Below the pieces are notes generated by a model that worked only from the letters and a program-made list of their open reading frames with translations, did not search any database and was not told the DNA's origin. Made by a program: the position numbers and the translations under genes. From positions 1 to 38,220 of the forward strand of contig PS015290.1 in NCBI GenBank assembly GCA_048213135.1: a stretch of DNA of 38,220 nucleotides. Direction: 5' to 3'. Source of the stretch: Reclinomonas americana ATCC 50394 (taxonomy: Eukaryota; Jakobida; Jakobea; Jakobida). Below, in pieces: positions 11,701-23,330 of the stretch (position 1 is its first letter; each line of letters opens with the position of its first letter).

Positions 11701-14700
11701 CAGGCTACACTGCAACACACCGTCGGCATGATGGACGCCTGCACCAGCGATGCACAGCGGTCAGTGGCGAACACAAAAAATGACGCACAATATTTCACCG
11801 CGCACCATCATGATCATGGAGAGCAGGCCGATGCGCGAACGCACAGATTGTTGCGAGTATGAGAGGCTGCAATGAACGAGTCAGCTTGGGAAATCTGCAA
11901 AGCACACAGAGGGTGAGAAAAGAGACAGAGCACAAAAAACAAACACGCTGACGGCTCACCTTGGCGACGGCGCACGCAAGCACGCAACCGCAGGAAGATG
12001 AGACCGATCTGAGAGTATTCCAAGCATTGTAACAGATTCAGTGACCGGTCGGGCTAATATGCACGAGCCAGACATACTCACCAGCACGCCCATGAACGAC
12101 GACTGGTGAGAGATGCACGATCAGTCAACAATACAGCAAGCGTCAGTTTCCATTGCATTGCCCACCTGGATGAGGCGGGTCCTAGTCACCGCTGTGAGAA
12201 TCAAACAACGCGCAAGTCAGCAAATCACTGGCAACAAGCGACGTCCGTATTCATGAGAGCGCGGGCGGCACGCAGAAAGTGACTCCAGCAACCACAATCG
12301 CAGGTGACACTCAGAAAGACAACACAATGACATGAACTACATCAGTACAAACTATCTTCATTCTGTCTCTCGCTTACCACTCACCTGGGTTTCGCGTCTG
12401 ATTCAAAAACGACCGCCACAAAATGACGGAGAACTACCCAACACAACACAATCACTGTGAGCTAGAAAAGAGGCACCACACCACCTTCACCAATACCCAC
12501 TCGCACCTGTCGGAACCAGCCTGGACGCATGGATGGCTCGTGAATCTCCGTAAACTGCGTAGGCCGAACCTCGGCGAGATCCTGCGTGGCCTTGGTGGCC
12601 ATGTCGGACTGCTCGTACGACACAACGACCTTGGCCAGGTCGGCATCCGGGTTTGGTGAGTCGTAGAACGTGAGTACGTCCACTGTGCACGAGAATGATG
12701 GAATGTGAGAGAGAGCGACTTGGACAGCGAGCACGCCAGACACGCAACAGAGGTGATCGGCAACATTCGTGCTGTTCGGAGAGAGTGGTGAGAACTACAA
12801 TTATACAATCGACACACGATACAAACGCAACTTGGGTGGAACTGGCATGTGCAGCGCGCGGTCAAAGTACTCGGCGGCACCCGACGCGGGACCCATGTAC
12901 ACCGTTCGTCCTTTAGCCAGGAGGAGAAGCTGTGCAGACGGGAACGAAGATTGTCAGGCACTTCAAAGAGATTGTGAAACGGTGGTGGGAAGAAACATAT
13001 CATCAAACAGGGCGTAGATGGCGGAGCGCGGCTGGTGAATCGTGCACATGACAGTACGTCCACTCAGTGCCAGCTCGTTCAACACGTGCATGATCTGGGC
13101 ACGCAAATCAGCACTGGACAGCGAGGGAGAAGGAAATGGAGAAGGTGGGAGGCAACACCTTGCTGGCAGTGGCGGCATCTGCGAATAGAGTGAGAAACAA
13201 TGGATCACGATGATGACACAACAAAGCATCGGCTCTCACCGAGACCACTGGAGAGTAGTTGCGGTTCCAGCAGACACGAGGTGAGGGGAGGGGAAGACGG
13301 AGATCAATTGTGCGCAGCTTCACCATACCTTGTTGGCTGTGCGTTGTAGCTCATGATTAGCAAGGATTAACAAACAAAGAGACTGAACAACACATACACA
13401 ACATGCACACCCACAGAGAGAAAAAAGTTTAAACAGAGAAGAGAGAGAGGAAGAGAGTAGCACACAAATACTCACTCACTCCTCACACACACACACACGC
13501 ACACACGCACCTCATCAAGAAACAGCACCGACGGGTTCGTCAGCAGTTCAATACCAATCGACACTCGTCGACGCTCACCGCCAGACACACTGTGAAATCG
13601 GCGGTGAGACAGCAACATGCATTCTGTAAGGGCGCAGTCACGCAACCCGCGAATGAGATTGTTGCCGATCTTGGTGTTCAGAGTGCCTTTCAAGCCGAGC
13701 TCGTTCACCACGCGGTCGATCTGCAAGCGGGGTGAGTGAGTCGAGGGGAAGAGAGGGAACGAGAGGGAGGGAGAGTGGGGAGAGAGGGAGGGAGAAGAGG
13801 GAGAAGAGGAGCTCGGTGGAAGATTTAGTGGAAATATGGGAGAGAGAGGGTGGAAGAGAGGGAGTGAGAAAGACAGAGGGGGGAGAAGAGGAAGAGCGCG
13901 AACACCGAATGCAGAGATAGAGAACCTGGCAAGATGGTGACAGCGAGAGAGAGAGAGAGAGAGAGAGTAACAGCAAGTGTGAGGGCGGTACAAGACAACG
14001 TGTCAGACAGTAAGGAAGAAAGGATTGAGGGAAGAGGAACTGAGCGCATTGATGTTGACAACATGGAACAAGAAAGGGGTACAAGCTGAGTGAGGAACGG
14101 AGAGAAAGGTGAGAGAGGAAAGCGGGGGAAAATCACTTGAACGAAAAAACGAACTGAGCAGAGTGCGAGAGGGTAGAACGAGAGAGAGCGCAAGAGGGCG
14201 AGAGTGCACGACAGAAAGGAGGAGTGAAGAGAGCTGAGCGCACAGAAAGGCTGACAATTGACAACATCAGGCTCTCACTCCCTCTTCTCTGCCACTCTCT
14301 CACTCTCTCACCCCTCTTCTCTGCCACTCTCTTTCCCTCTCTTCTCTTCTCTGCCACTCTGGAATGAGCGAAGGGGATGCAACGTAGAGAAAAGTGAGAG
14401 AGCAAAGCGAAAAAATCACTTGTGCAATGGAAACAACTGAGCAGAGTGCGGGAGAACGGAACGAGTGAGAGAGAGAGAGAGAGAGCATTCGCGCTCGGTG
14501 CACTCCTTATCACGAACCTGCTCTTGTTTCTCAGCCGCCGACATGTCACGCGGCAGCTTCAAGTTGGCATCTGAGCACACAAGTCAATAAAATCACAGAA
14601 GAAGCACACCACCAAACCACCGCTGCAACGCAACAGAATCTGCGCATCATCAGGGCAAGTACCAGAAGTCTTGTGTGTGAGTTAAAAAGCAACGCGATCG

Positions 14701-16393
14701 AAGGCCGTGGATGCCAAGGAGAGAGACAGAGATGTGCGTTAACGTTCCATTTCTAAGTGTGTGTTTCTCCTCGCAGTGCTTGCTGTCTCTGTCGTGCATT
14801 GCGGTGTCCTGTCGTTCGAGTCTCTCCTCCATTATCTTTCACTCTCGCGCTGCCCTTCTTCTCTCCCCTTCTCTGTCCCTTGTTCCCATTTATAACACTT
14901 TTCATCCTTCCCTCTTCTTCTTGCCCTTTTCCTCTCCCCCTGTCCTCTTCTCCTCTTCTCCGACAGAGAACAAGCGCACCCACACACACGCTCACCGAAA
15001 AGTCTCTGCCACCTGCGCGATGCACCCACCAATCAGTCAACACTCAAAGCCAGCACATGAACAGTCGACACACACCGTCAGCGTCGGCATGAGATTCTCC
15101 TGCAATAAGAGGTGTGAGAAATACGAAGGAGGTGGAGGAGAAGTCCTCACGCACCAGCTGCGACACGTACGCTCCGACCTGCGCCACTCGATATCAGCTA
15201 AGAGACTCCAAGAAAAGACGATACGCAAATCTCCATCACCGTACCTTGCCCAGCTGCGATCGCGTCAGCTTCACGCCATTGAAGAGAACCTCGCCACCAC
15301 TGTGCGCTCGACGGAGGGCCAGAATGTCCAGCAGCGTGGTCTTTCCGGCGCCCGACGGACCAATGACGGCGACCATCGAGTGTGGCTGCGCATTTCAATG
15401 AGTGCCGTCAACACAAGACGAGCGAGGAGACAAGGGCGGGCTCACCTTGACCACGCCAGAGACTCGCTGTTTGTCGGCAATGTCATTGTCAATCGGTGGG
15501 AGGAGAAGGAGAAGAGGAGGAGATTGGGGAAGGGAGGACAAGGAGGAGATAAGGGAAGAGAGGGAGGAGGATGAGATGATGGAGAAGAAGAAGAAGAAGA
15601 GGAGCAAGAACAAGAACAAGAAAAAGAACAAGAACAAGAAGCCGGAGGAGAAGAAGAAGAAGAAGAGAAGAAGATGATGATGATGATGAAGAAGAAGAAG
15701 AAGAAGCAGCAGCAAAGGAGACAGAGGAGGAGCAAGAGTAGGAGATGATGGAGAAGACGAACGAGGAGAAGAAGAAGAAGGAAGAGAGGAAGAACGAGAG
15801 AAAGAGTGGAAGAGCAACAAGAACAACAAAAGCAGAGGGAGAAGGAGATGCAGAAGGAGGAGGAGGAAGAGAAGGAGGAGGAGGAGGAGGAGGAGAAGGA
15901 GAAGGAGAAGATCAACAACAGCCAGGAGACAAGGAACGCTGCAACAAATCGAGAGGACAACGCAACGTCGAGAATGGTGATCTCCTTGGTGTGCCGCCGA
16001 TCAATCGGCACCTGCACCTTGCACGTGACGTCACGGAACGACACTGTCACCGGCTGAGACACCGCGAACGCACCAACAGTGAGCTGGTGATGAGAGATCG
16101 ATCGCGAGATGACTCACTGTTCGAGGAGGTCCAAGGCGCATGCTCTCTGCGCGGGCCAGGCCTTGATCGCCATTGACTCGGGGGATGGCTGTCAGAGGCG
16201 GTGGTGGTGGTGGGGAAGAAGAGGGAGCTGGAGGAGGATCGATGCTGTCATGATCAAGACCACCGAGCTCGACGTGAGTCTCCTGCATGGGAGGAGGAAC
16301 AGCTGCCGAGAGGCGGTTTGGTTTAAGTGGAGGACGGAGAAAGAGGGAGTGTGCGTGTTGGTGTGAGGCACCTGTGGCGGTCTCTGCGCTCAT
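8777..16393 (-). CDS. ABCG-type (White family) half-transporter
   Basis: About 35 exons, all phase-consistent, encode about 681 residues, the normal length for an ABCG half-transporter with its N-terminal ATPase. Exons from the ATG: 16118-16393, 15967-16053, 15446-15466, 15245-15385, 15155-15178, 15076-15099, 14996-15012, (14618-14622 tentative), 14518-14570, 13647-13720, 13511-13589, 13329-13336, 13240-13247, 13159-13178, 12981-13094, 12832-12929, 12749-12771, 12507-12682, 12385-12433, 12166-12191, 12082-12102, 11989-12008, 11806-11866, 11721-11738, 11593-11660, 11507-11529, 10434-10465, 10342-10378, 10114-10274, 9987-9999, 9883-9899, 9672-9731, 9049-9103, 8951-8982, 8777-8881 (TAG). Motifs: Walker A GPSGAGKT (137-144), Q-loop YVSQ, signature VSGGE (242-246), Walker B LFLDE, D-loop SGLD, H-loop His299, then the ABCG membrane half with [19 protein letters not shown] and a last helix before RKRVA. 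It should dimerise and export lipids, sterols or xenobiotics; substrate unknown. The frame closes only with a piece of 3n+2 nt between 14996 and 14570. Confidence 0.93.
10466..11506. repeat. CA-rich minisatellite inside an ABCG intron
   Basis: Five diverged units, each containing CACAAACAGCAG then a CACAGTCACAGACACAC-like core, start near 10575, 10685, 10872, 11041 and 11172. Spacings are about 110, 187, 168 and 131 bases. Two unit types occur: one continues CGTACGAACA, the other ATTGATTGCACA then GTGAACGTG. Open frames through this array are repeat translations. Confidence 0.85.
13721..14517. repeat. Purine-rich intron of the ABCG gene
   Basis: Intron between the exons at 14518-14570 and 13647-13720. 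On the plus strand it is mostly GA/GGA-rich, with short pyrimidine islands at 14270-14355, where a CTCTTCTCTGCCACTCT motif is repeated several times. Nothing coding was found. A similar purine block (GAA/GGA triplets) fills the intron at 15467-15966. Confidence 0.7.
15467..15966. repeat. (GAA/GGA)n triplet tract in an ABCG intron
   Basis: The 500-base intron upstream of the 21-nt exon 15446-15466 is almost pure purine on the plus strand from about 15490 to 15920, rich in GAAGAAGAA and GGAGGAGGA. On the transcribed sense it is therefore a very long polypyrimidine tract. Its donor is GTTGCG at 15966. Confidence 0.85.
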
Positions 16394-16799
16394 GGTTTGC
16401 GAGTGGAAAGGGAAAAGTTCGAACGTGTCCGAATCGAGTGTGAGTGTTCGAATCTCTTCGCGCCGACGCCGATGTTGCTGGACAAAAGATGCGGAGAGGC
16501 ACTTGGGCGTGCAGCATGTATGAGCACTGTGCTTTGCTGGCGAACAGACGAAGCCTGATCTGCAAGCACGGCAATCGTGGGCGGACAAAACATACTTTTT
16601 CCGACGTCGAAGTTCCCCGCGAACACGCGCTCAGCTTAGCCATTGGTCTCCCGAGAGCAGCACTAATGTTCTGCATCATTGCACCGTGCCCTCAAACCGC
16701 CCAGTTGGAAAACACAAAACATGACGTCCGTGGGACAAATTGCATGTTGCCCCTCTTTTGTCACAGACATCGTGCAAGTCGCGTGCGTGGAGAGCAATC
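16394..16799. promoter_or_regulatory. Bidirectional promoter region between ABCG and NOP9
   Basis: The 406 bases separate the start codons of ABCG (minus, 16393) and NOP9 (plus, 16800), so both promoters should lie here or overlap the first exons. I see no TATA box or other named element, and no open frame with coding character. Confidence 0.5.
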
Positions 16800-19700
16800 A
16801 TGGGTCGCGACAAGCCCAAGTACACCAGCCGCGCCAAGTTCGCCGGCATGTCCGCGAAGGAGGAGAAGGAGCAGCGCAAGGCGCGCAAGGAGCTGCGACG
16901 ACAGAAGCGCAAGGCCGTAAAGGTCGAGCGCAAGGTCACCAAGAAGATGCGCGTGCGCGCGAAGAAGGCCGAGCGCTTGCAGGAGAAGAACGACCTCAAG
17001 AAGGCCGCAAAGAAGCTCGTGGCATGTGAGTGACGTGAGAAGGGAAGAGAGCAGTGTGTGTGTGTGCGCGTGTGCGTGTGTGTGTGCATCTCTCTTGTGT
17101 GTGTCTATGTTGCTGTGCTCACAGGCACGAGCGCGTGCGTGCTTGGGTGTGCGTGTACGTGCGTGTGACGTGTGCATGTGCACATTCACACACTTTTGTG
17201 CCCCGTTTTTTCTCTCTCTCACTGTGTGCGCGTGTTACTGACTCTTTGCTGCCAATGTGTCTGCACAGCTGGCTTTGTGCAAAGTTGCGGAGGTGTCGCG
17301 TGTGGCAGAAAGGTACGCTGGCACGCATGCGATGACGTCATCGGAGAAATTGTCATGCTGACTCTTTTTGTTGTGTGCAGAATATTTGTAGTTTTATGGT
17401 GATCTGATGTTGTCGATGATGCAGCGCGTACGAGTGGGATTGTGGACATGGAGACGCAGGGTTATCTTTTGCGTGTGCGGGATATGCTGTTGCATCCGGA
17501 TGCGACGTTGGACACACCCCAAGGTGATGATTGTCGATGGGAGAGAGGGATGGGAATGGCCTATAGGGAATGGGATACAGCAGCAGAATGCACCACTCAT
17601 GCTTCTGAGTCTTGTCTTGTTCGTGGTCTGTATCCCGTCTTCTCGTGTGGTGAACTGCGCAGTGAATTGACGGCTATTTCTTTCTTGTATTCTGCATCTT
17701 GTCTTGCTCCTCGTGCAGTCACAGAGGCGCTCATTGCCTTCTTCTATTCTGCTTGCTTGTGTTCTACGTTCTTGTCTTGCGCTCTGCATATTGTCTTGCT
17801 TCTCGTGTGATGAACTAGCGCGGTGAGGAGACCGAGTCGGATGCGCTTGCTCATATGAACTTGCGTCTCATTGTGCTGTGCATCCTATTATGCCTCTCGT
17901 GCTGTAAACTGCTTGAATGCCTACGTCCATTTGCTTGTGTTCTACATTTTGTGGCGCTCTGCATTATGTCTTGCTTCTCGTGCACAGCTAAAAGATCGAG
18001 TCCATCTTTCTTGCTTGTGTTCTGCATCATATCTTGCTTCTCGTGCACAGCGAAGAAATCGAGACTATCTTTTTTTGCATGATCTGCATGACGTCTCGCC
18101 TTTTCATGAGGTGATTTGCGCAGTGAATTGATGGCTATTTCTTTCTTGTATTCTGCATCTTGTCTTGCTCCTCGTGCAGTCACAGAGACGTTCATTGCCT
18201 TCGTCTATTCTGCTTGCTTTGTGTTCTACGTTCTGTCTCGTGCTCTGCATTATGTCTTGCTTCTCGTGCGGTGAACAGCACAGTGTGTGCTATAGCTCTT
18301 CTCCCCTTCCCCTTCCCTTTCTCTTTCCCATTCCTCCCCCTTCCCCCTCCCCCCTCATCCCTTNNNNNNNNNNNNNNNNNNNNCCCCTAAACCCCTTTCC
18401 CTCTTTCTTGTGCAGCCGTGAACAACTTCCTCGAAGACGTCATCTCCGAACTGGAGGGCATGACCGTCAAGGTCGCCTTTGACAGCGTCGGCTGCAACGT
18501 GCTCGAGCTGGTCGTCGGCCTCGCCTCCCCCGAACTCGTCCTCCACTTGTGGGGCCGCCTGCTCGAAGTACCGACGTTGCGTTTGCTCTCCCCACCTGCC
18601 ATCCCCTTTCCCTCTTCCCTCTTGCGCCACTCACCCTCCACCTCGCGCAGTGGCTTCCACGGCCTGGCGCGCAACCGCTACGCCTCCCACCTCCTCGAAA
18701 AGCTCTTCCGCGCCGTCGACGTGAACGTCATGCCCGAGGACCTCGCCTCCCGCATCAATGCCACACTGGCGGCCTTCCGCTCGGTGAACCTTCCGTCGAG
18801 CATCACGCCGGTTTTGAATCTGGTGCGCGACATGTATGGGTGCCACACGGCGACGGCCTTTGCCGATTTGCTCGGTCGCGTCGGCAACGTGGCCGTGCTG
18901 CACGAGCTGTACTCGGAGGTGATGGGCATGACCAAGCCGTCGCTATTCGCCTCGCTGGTTCGCGACCCGTTCACCAGCACCTTCTTGCAAGCGGCGGTGC
19001 GTGCGGCGCCGAAGGATTCGCCGCTGCATCAGTTCCTGTGCTTTGATATTTTCGAGCGTAACTTTGTCAACTTCAATGCCATTGCACGGAATGCGAGTGG
19101 CAGTCACTTTTTGCAGGCGGTGGTGTTGGTGAGTGGTGATAGGGAAGGGGAAGGGCGAGAAGGGGAAATAGAAGGGGAGGGGGAAGGGGAGGGGGAAGGA
19201 GGAGAAGGTGAAGGAGAAGGAGGAGGTGAGGTGAAGGAGAAGGAGAAGAAGAAGGAGAAAGGGGAGGAGGAGAAGAAGGCGAAGGAGAACGAGAGGAAGA
19301 AGAAGAAGAGGAAGAGTGGGGAGCAGCTGTGTTGAGGGAAAGCAAGGAGGGAGAGTTCCCTTGGACAGAGAAAACGGCAAGACGGTCATTGAGGAAGTGA
19401 GTGGTGGTAGTATGGCGACGTACGCGCTGGCACGCTCAGAGGGAGGATAAGCAGAAAAAAGGACAAATAGGAGAGAATAGGAATCAGAATGGGAGAGAAA
19501 AAAGTTGAGAAAGTGAGTGGTGGCATCTTGACGAAACAGGCAAGTGGCTGCAATGTGTGTAAGGAGATGGGGGAAAGTGAGCGGAAGAATGAGAGGCTAA
19601 AAGGGAAATTCGTTGTGTCTCCTGCTTGCTGCACTCTTGCAGCCCTCTTTTTTCAATGTCGCTGTGTTCGTTTTAAGTTGTGTCGTCTACATCTGTCTCT

Positions 19701-20588
19701 TTCTCTGTCCCTGTGTGTTTTTCTTAAGTCTGTCATTGCTTCTTCCTTTCACTCAATTGTCGCTGCCTCTGCCTCTCCTTCTTCCTCGAGCGCAAATCGT
19801 CTTCTCAAACACTTTGCACGCAATTTGTCACTGCTTCTGCCTCTCCCTCTCCCCACTTCGCACTCATTATCTTCTTTCCCTCCTTGCAGCACTCCACCGA
19901 CGCCGAGTTCTCGCATCACTGCTCGCGCTCGTGCGAAGTGATGGCACCTGTAGTCCCCAAGCCGAAGAAGGAGAAGAAGACGAAGGAGGAGCCGGCGGGC
20001 AAGAAGGGCAAGCAGGGCAAACAGGGCAAGCAGGGCAAGAAGGGACCCAAGGAGGCAGAGGAGAAGAAGGAGGAGCCAGTAGAGGCTGAGGAGAAGAAGG
20101 AAGAGGGAGAGGAGGGAGAGGTCAAGAAGGAGCCCAAGAAGTACTTGCTCATGGACCTCGCGATGGACGTCCACGGACACTACATTGTGGAGGCGCTCAT
20201 TCAGCGTGCTGCCGGCTTTGCCGACAAGTTTGGCACAGGAAAGAGTTGCGTCTTGACTTGTTTTCTCTTCTCTCTCTTCTGCTTGTACGCCTCCCAGTGC
20301 TTCGTGTTCTTCTTGTCATCGCGTCGGTTTGCTATAGATTCCTTTGTGGTTGTATTCGTCGCTGTTGACTCGAGTGTTGTTGTGCGCTACGCCAAGGCTC
20401 CTCGCTTGCAATCTCACTTTCTTTCTTATTGCATTACTCTTTCTGTCCACGCAGTCGCATTCCTTCTTCTTATTCTCTCGCTTCTGAAATCACTGTTTGC
20501 TTTCCACACTTCATTTTTATCTCCCCTCCCGTTTGTTTCTTTTCATCGTCTCAAATCCTGCTCACCAAGTTCTCTCTCTCTCTCTCTG

Positions 20589-20620
<32 letters not shown>

Positions 20621-23330
20621 ACACTTTCCTTTTACTTACCTGCTCCTTGCTTTTCTTTCCTCTCGCTTCTGCATCTTACGTTATTCTGGCTCGTGCAATT
20701 TTCGCGTTGCCCACGTGCCTCCATACTGCTCATCCTTCCCCTTCTCCCCCCTTCCCGTTCTCCGCCCCTTTCCCTTGCCACCCTTTCCTTCTCCACCCCT
20801 TCCCCTTCTCCACCCTTCCCCTTCTCCACCCTTTCCCTTCTCCACCCCTTCCCCTTCTCCACCCTTTCCCTTCTCCGCCCCTTCTTCCTTTTCTCCACCC
20901 CTTCCCCTTCTCCACCCCTTCCCCTTCCCCACCCCTTCCCCTTCCCCACCCCTTCCCCTTCTCCACCCTTTCCCTTCTCTCCACCCTTTCCCCTTCTCAC
21001 CCCTCCCGCTCCTCTGCAGGCGGCCCGCCACTGGACGACTGCCTTCTCGCCCTGCTGAGCCGCCTGCTGCGTGTCAAGTCGCTGGAGCAGCTGCTGATGG
21101 GCGTGGAGGACATGTCCATGCCGGCCGCTGACCATAGTGGCGTGTCAAAGGAAGGAGCCAAGGGAGCCAGCGCGCTGGTCTCCAAGGCTCGTAAGCGTGC
21201 GGCAGCCGAAGCGGCGAAGCACGGGTCGCTGGAGGAGATGGCGGCGGCCAGCAACCAGGCTCACGCACTGGCGTTCTCGGCAATTCCTTCGGTGCAGCCG
21301 TCGGCGGTCGGTGCGTTGAATGTGGCGCGACTGGCCTTTGCCGCCACCCGCCTGATGCCGATGAAGCAGCAGACGCGATGCCTGAAGGTGAGAGCCTCGC
21401 ACGGCAAGTAGACTGCGTTCTCGTTGCCTAACTCTTTGTGTGTGTCGCAGCATGTGGGTGCGGTGCTCGTCCCCGGCACCACTGGCCAGGAGCTGCCGGC
21501 GGCACTGACCACCAAGCTGATCCGCAACGAATACGGCCTGGCGCTGTACAACGAGCTGCTCAAGTTCCACCGCGACTGCGTGTGGGAGTTTTGGACGGCA
21601 TTCGAGAAGCTGGTCAACGCCGACAAGCTGGCCTCACTGTGCGTCACCGTGTGCGGTGGGCGTGTCGTGGAGACGCTGGTTACGCTGCGCTCGAAGAAGT
21701 CGCCAGTGGTGGCCAAGTTTGTGGAGATGCTCGGCGAGCGAGTGGTCGATGTGGCGCTGACGCGACCGGGTGCGCATGTGGTGGAGGTCATGTTTGAGGA
21801 GGCGACGTTGTATCAGAAGGTGATTATGGGGTGTTAGGAGAAGGGAGGGGGATTGGGGAAAGAGATGTTAGAAAAGGGATGTTAAAGAGAAGAGGGATTT
21901 GGGAAAGAAGGGCAGTGGCAAAGTCATTGTGTGAGTGCCGTTCCAAGACGTGAGTTGCCGAGTGTGTCTGTGTATCAACGAGTTAGAGAACACATGTAGC
22001 CAGTGTTTGTTATGTGCACTGCGCTGCGTGAGAATGTTGAGCAATAACCATTGCATTATTGAGAACAAGTGTGGCATTCTCTGTCAACAGAGAAGTGGTC
22101 AAGAGAAGAGAGCGTTGCGCTGAGCGAGAATGAAGAGGAGTGAGAGCGAGAGCTACAGTATCTGTCAGCAAAAGAAATAGCTTCTCGTCAATTCTAGCGC
22201 GAGTGACCTCGTTTTTATTCTACTGCATTACGAATCGCGTCATTGAATGAGCAAGAGAGAGAGAGAGAGAGAGAGAGAGAAGAAAAGAGATGCAGATCGC
22301 CATGTCACGCTCTCACTCACACGCACGCAACAAGAGAGGCGTACATGAGAGAACGAGGGGAGACAAGCACGCTCGCATGAGAGCACACTCAGCGGTGTGC
22401 TTGCGTGTGTGTGTGCGAAAAACATCGCTGACTCTCCTTCCCCTTCTTCTCTCCTTCTCCCTTAATCCTCCTTCTCCCTGTAATCTCCTTTCCTTCCGCT
22501 CTCCTTCCCCTTCGATCCGCCTTCTTCCTCTACTCCCCCTTCCCCCCTCGTCCCTCTCTCACCCTCTCCTTCCCCACTCACCTCCCTTCTCCTTTCCGCA
22601 GCGCACCCTCATGCAACTGCTGTCCCCGCGCGCGGACCAAATCCGCCAAAACCGCTACGGTCGCTTCGTCTTCCGCAACCTGCACCTCGACGAGTACCGC
22701 CGTCAGCCCGAAGTGTGGGAGCAACGGCAGGCCAAGGTCGTCAAGCAGGCCAAGGTGTACGAGGAGATTTTCGGTGCGGGGTCACTGGGCCGTGCCGCGA
22801 CCTCTTCCACGGCCGCCGCCGCCGATGCCCACATGACCAATGGCGATCACGAGGGGGAGGCGGAGGCGGAGGCAGAGGACGAGATGGAGGTGGACGGTGA
22901 CAAGAAGAAGAAGAAGAGCAAGAAGGAGAAGAAGGACAAGAGCAAGAAGGAGGCGGAGAAGAAGCACAAGGAGGAGGTGGCGGCGGCTCCGATGGAGGAA
23001 GAAGAGGTCGAGGACGAGGAGCCGGCTGACAAGAAGAAGAAGAAGAAGAAGGAAAAGAGGGAGAAGAAGGACAGCAAGGGACACAGTGCCGAGCGCGTGG
23101 TGGAGCTGATGAGCAGCAGTGCTTCAGCCGTGGCCGCGGGCCAGAAGCGCTCTCGCAAGGAGTCTGCCGACACGGACGAGGTGCATGCGGAGGCGAACGG
23201 GCACATGGAGACGGATGGTGGTGACGACGACGACGCGCCCAAGAAGAAGTCGAAGAAGCCGAAGAAGCCGTCGAAGAAGCGTCGCAAGGGCGCCGATGGT
23301 GATGAGGTGGAGGAGGAGGAGGATGAATGA
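16800..23330 (+). CDS. NOP9: NOP9, nucleolar Pumilio-like ribosome biogenesis factor
   Basis: Eight exons: 16800-17025, 17425-17523, 18416-18575, 18651-19128, 19890-20244, 21020-21387, 21451-21819, 22602-23330 (TGA). All joins are in phase and sum to 927 codons. Order matches NOP9: Lys/Arg-rich N terminus (MGRDKPKYTSRAKF), the short N-terminal helix motif VDMETQGYL, then divergent Pumilio repeats with the typical RYASHLLEKLF, SGSHFLQAV, VHGHYIVEAL and GGRVVETL elements, and finally RYGRFVFRNL followed by a long Lys/Glu-rich tail from about residue 750. In yeast NOP9 binds the pre-rRNA near site D and restrains Nob1, and is needed for 18S rRNA maturation; I infer the same role in the nucleolus. 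Odd: an about 60-residue Lys/Glu/Gly insertion (about 340-400) between repeats. A 28-nt micro-exon at 19369-19396 is possible if the exon before it ends at 19124 instead of 19128; it would keep the frame. Two donors are GTTGCG (18576, 20245). Confidence 0.92.
17524..18415 (+). repeat. NOP9 intron 2 with a duplicated block and many CTCGTGCAG motifs
   Basis: The block at about 17637-17815 is repeated almost intact at about 18108-18280. Shared landmarks are GTGAATTGACGGC/GTGAATTGATGGC, TATTTCTTTCTTGTATTCTG and GTCACAGAGNCG. Shorter related units (TGCATNATNTCTTGCTTCTCGTGCA) fill the space between them. Several copies end in CTCGTGCAG, which looks like a 3' splice site. A 20-N gap is at 18364-18383, just before the true acceptor. 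Confidence 0.85.
20245..21019 (+). repeat. NOP9 intron 5 with (TG)n and a CCCTTCTCCACC minisatellite
   Basis: After a T-rich stretch and a TG dinucleotide run (20596-20620), about 20740-21010 is a short-period array of CCCCTTCCCCTTCTCCACC-like units running right up to the CTCTGCAG acceptor. The donor is GTTGCG at 20245. Phases before and after agree (phase 1). Confidence 0.85.
21820..22601 (+). other. Last NOP9 intron
   Basis: The donor is GTGATT at 21820 and the acceptor TTTCCGCAG ends at 22601, both in phase 0. It contains a GA run (22255-22280) and a C/T-rich tract (22430-22600). No coding exon is seen in it. Confidence 0.75.

Noticed and set aside
15395-16062. Phe/Ser-rich frames of more than 140 codons at 15395-16062
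   Set aside because: They are the triplet-repeat intron of ABCG; the flanking exons join in phase without them.
8777-16393. Shared sequence beyond the first seven bases among GTTGCG introns, which would indicate introner elements
   Set aside because: Comparing the starts and ends by eye showed no extended similarity in length or interior; only the donor is shared.
17269-17311. Extra NOP9 exon between CTGCACAG and GTACGC
   Set aside because: Including it breaks the phase between exons 1 and 2, which join correctly without it, and it has no counterpart in NOP9.
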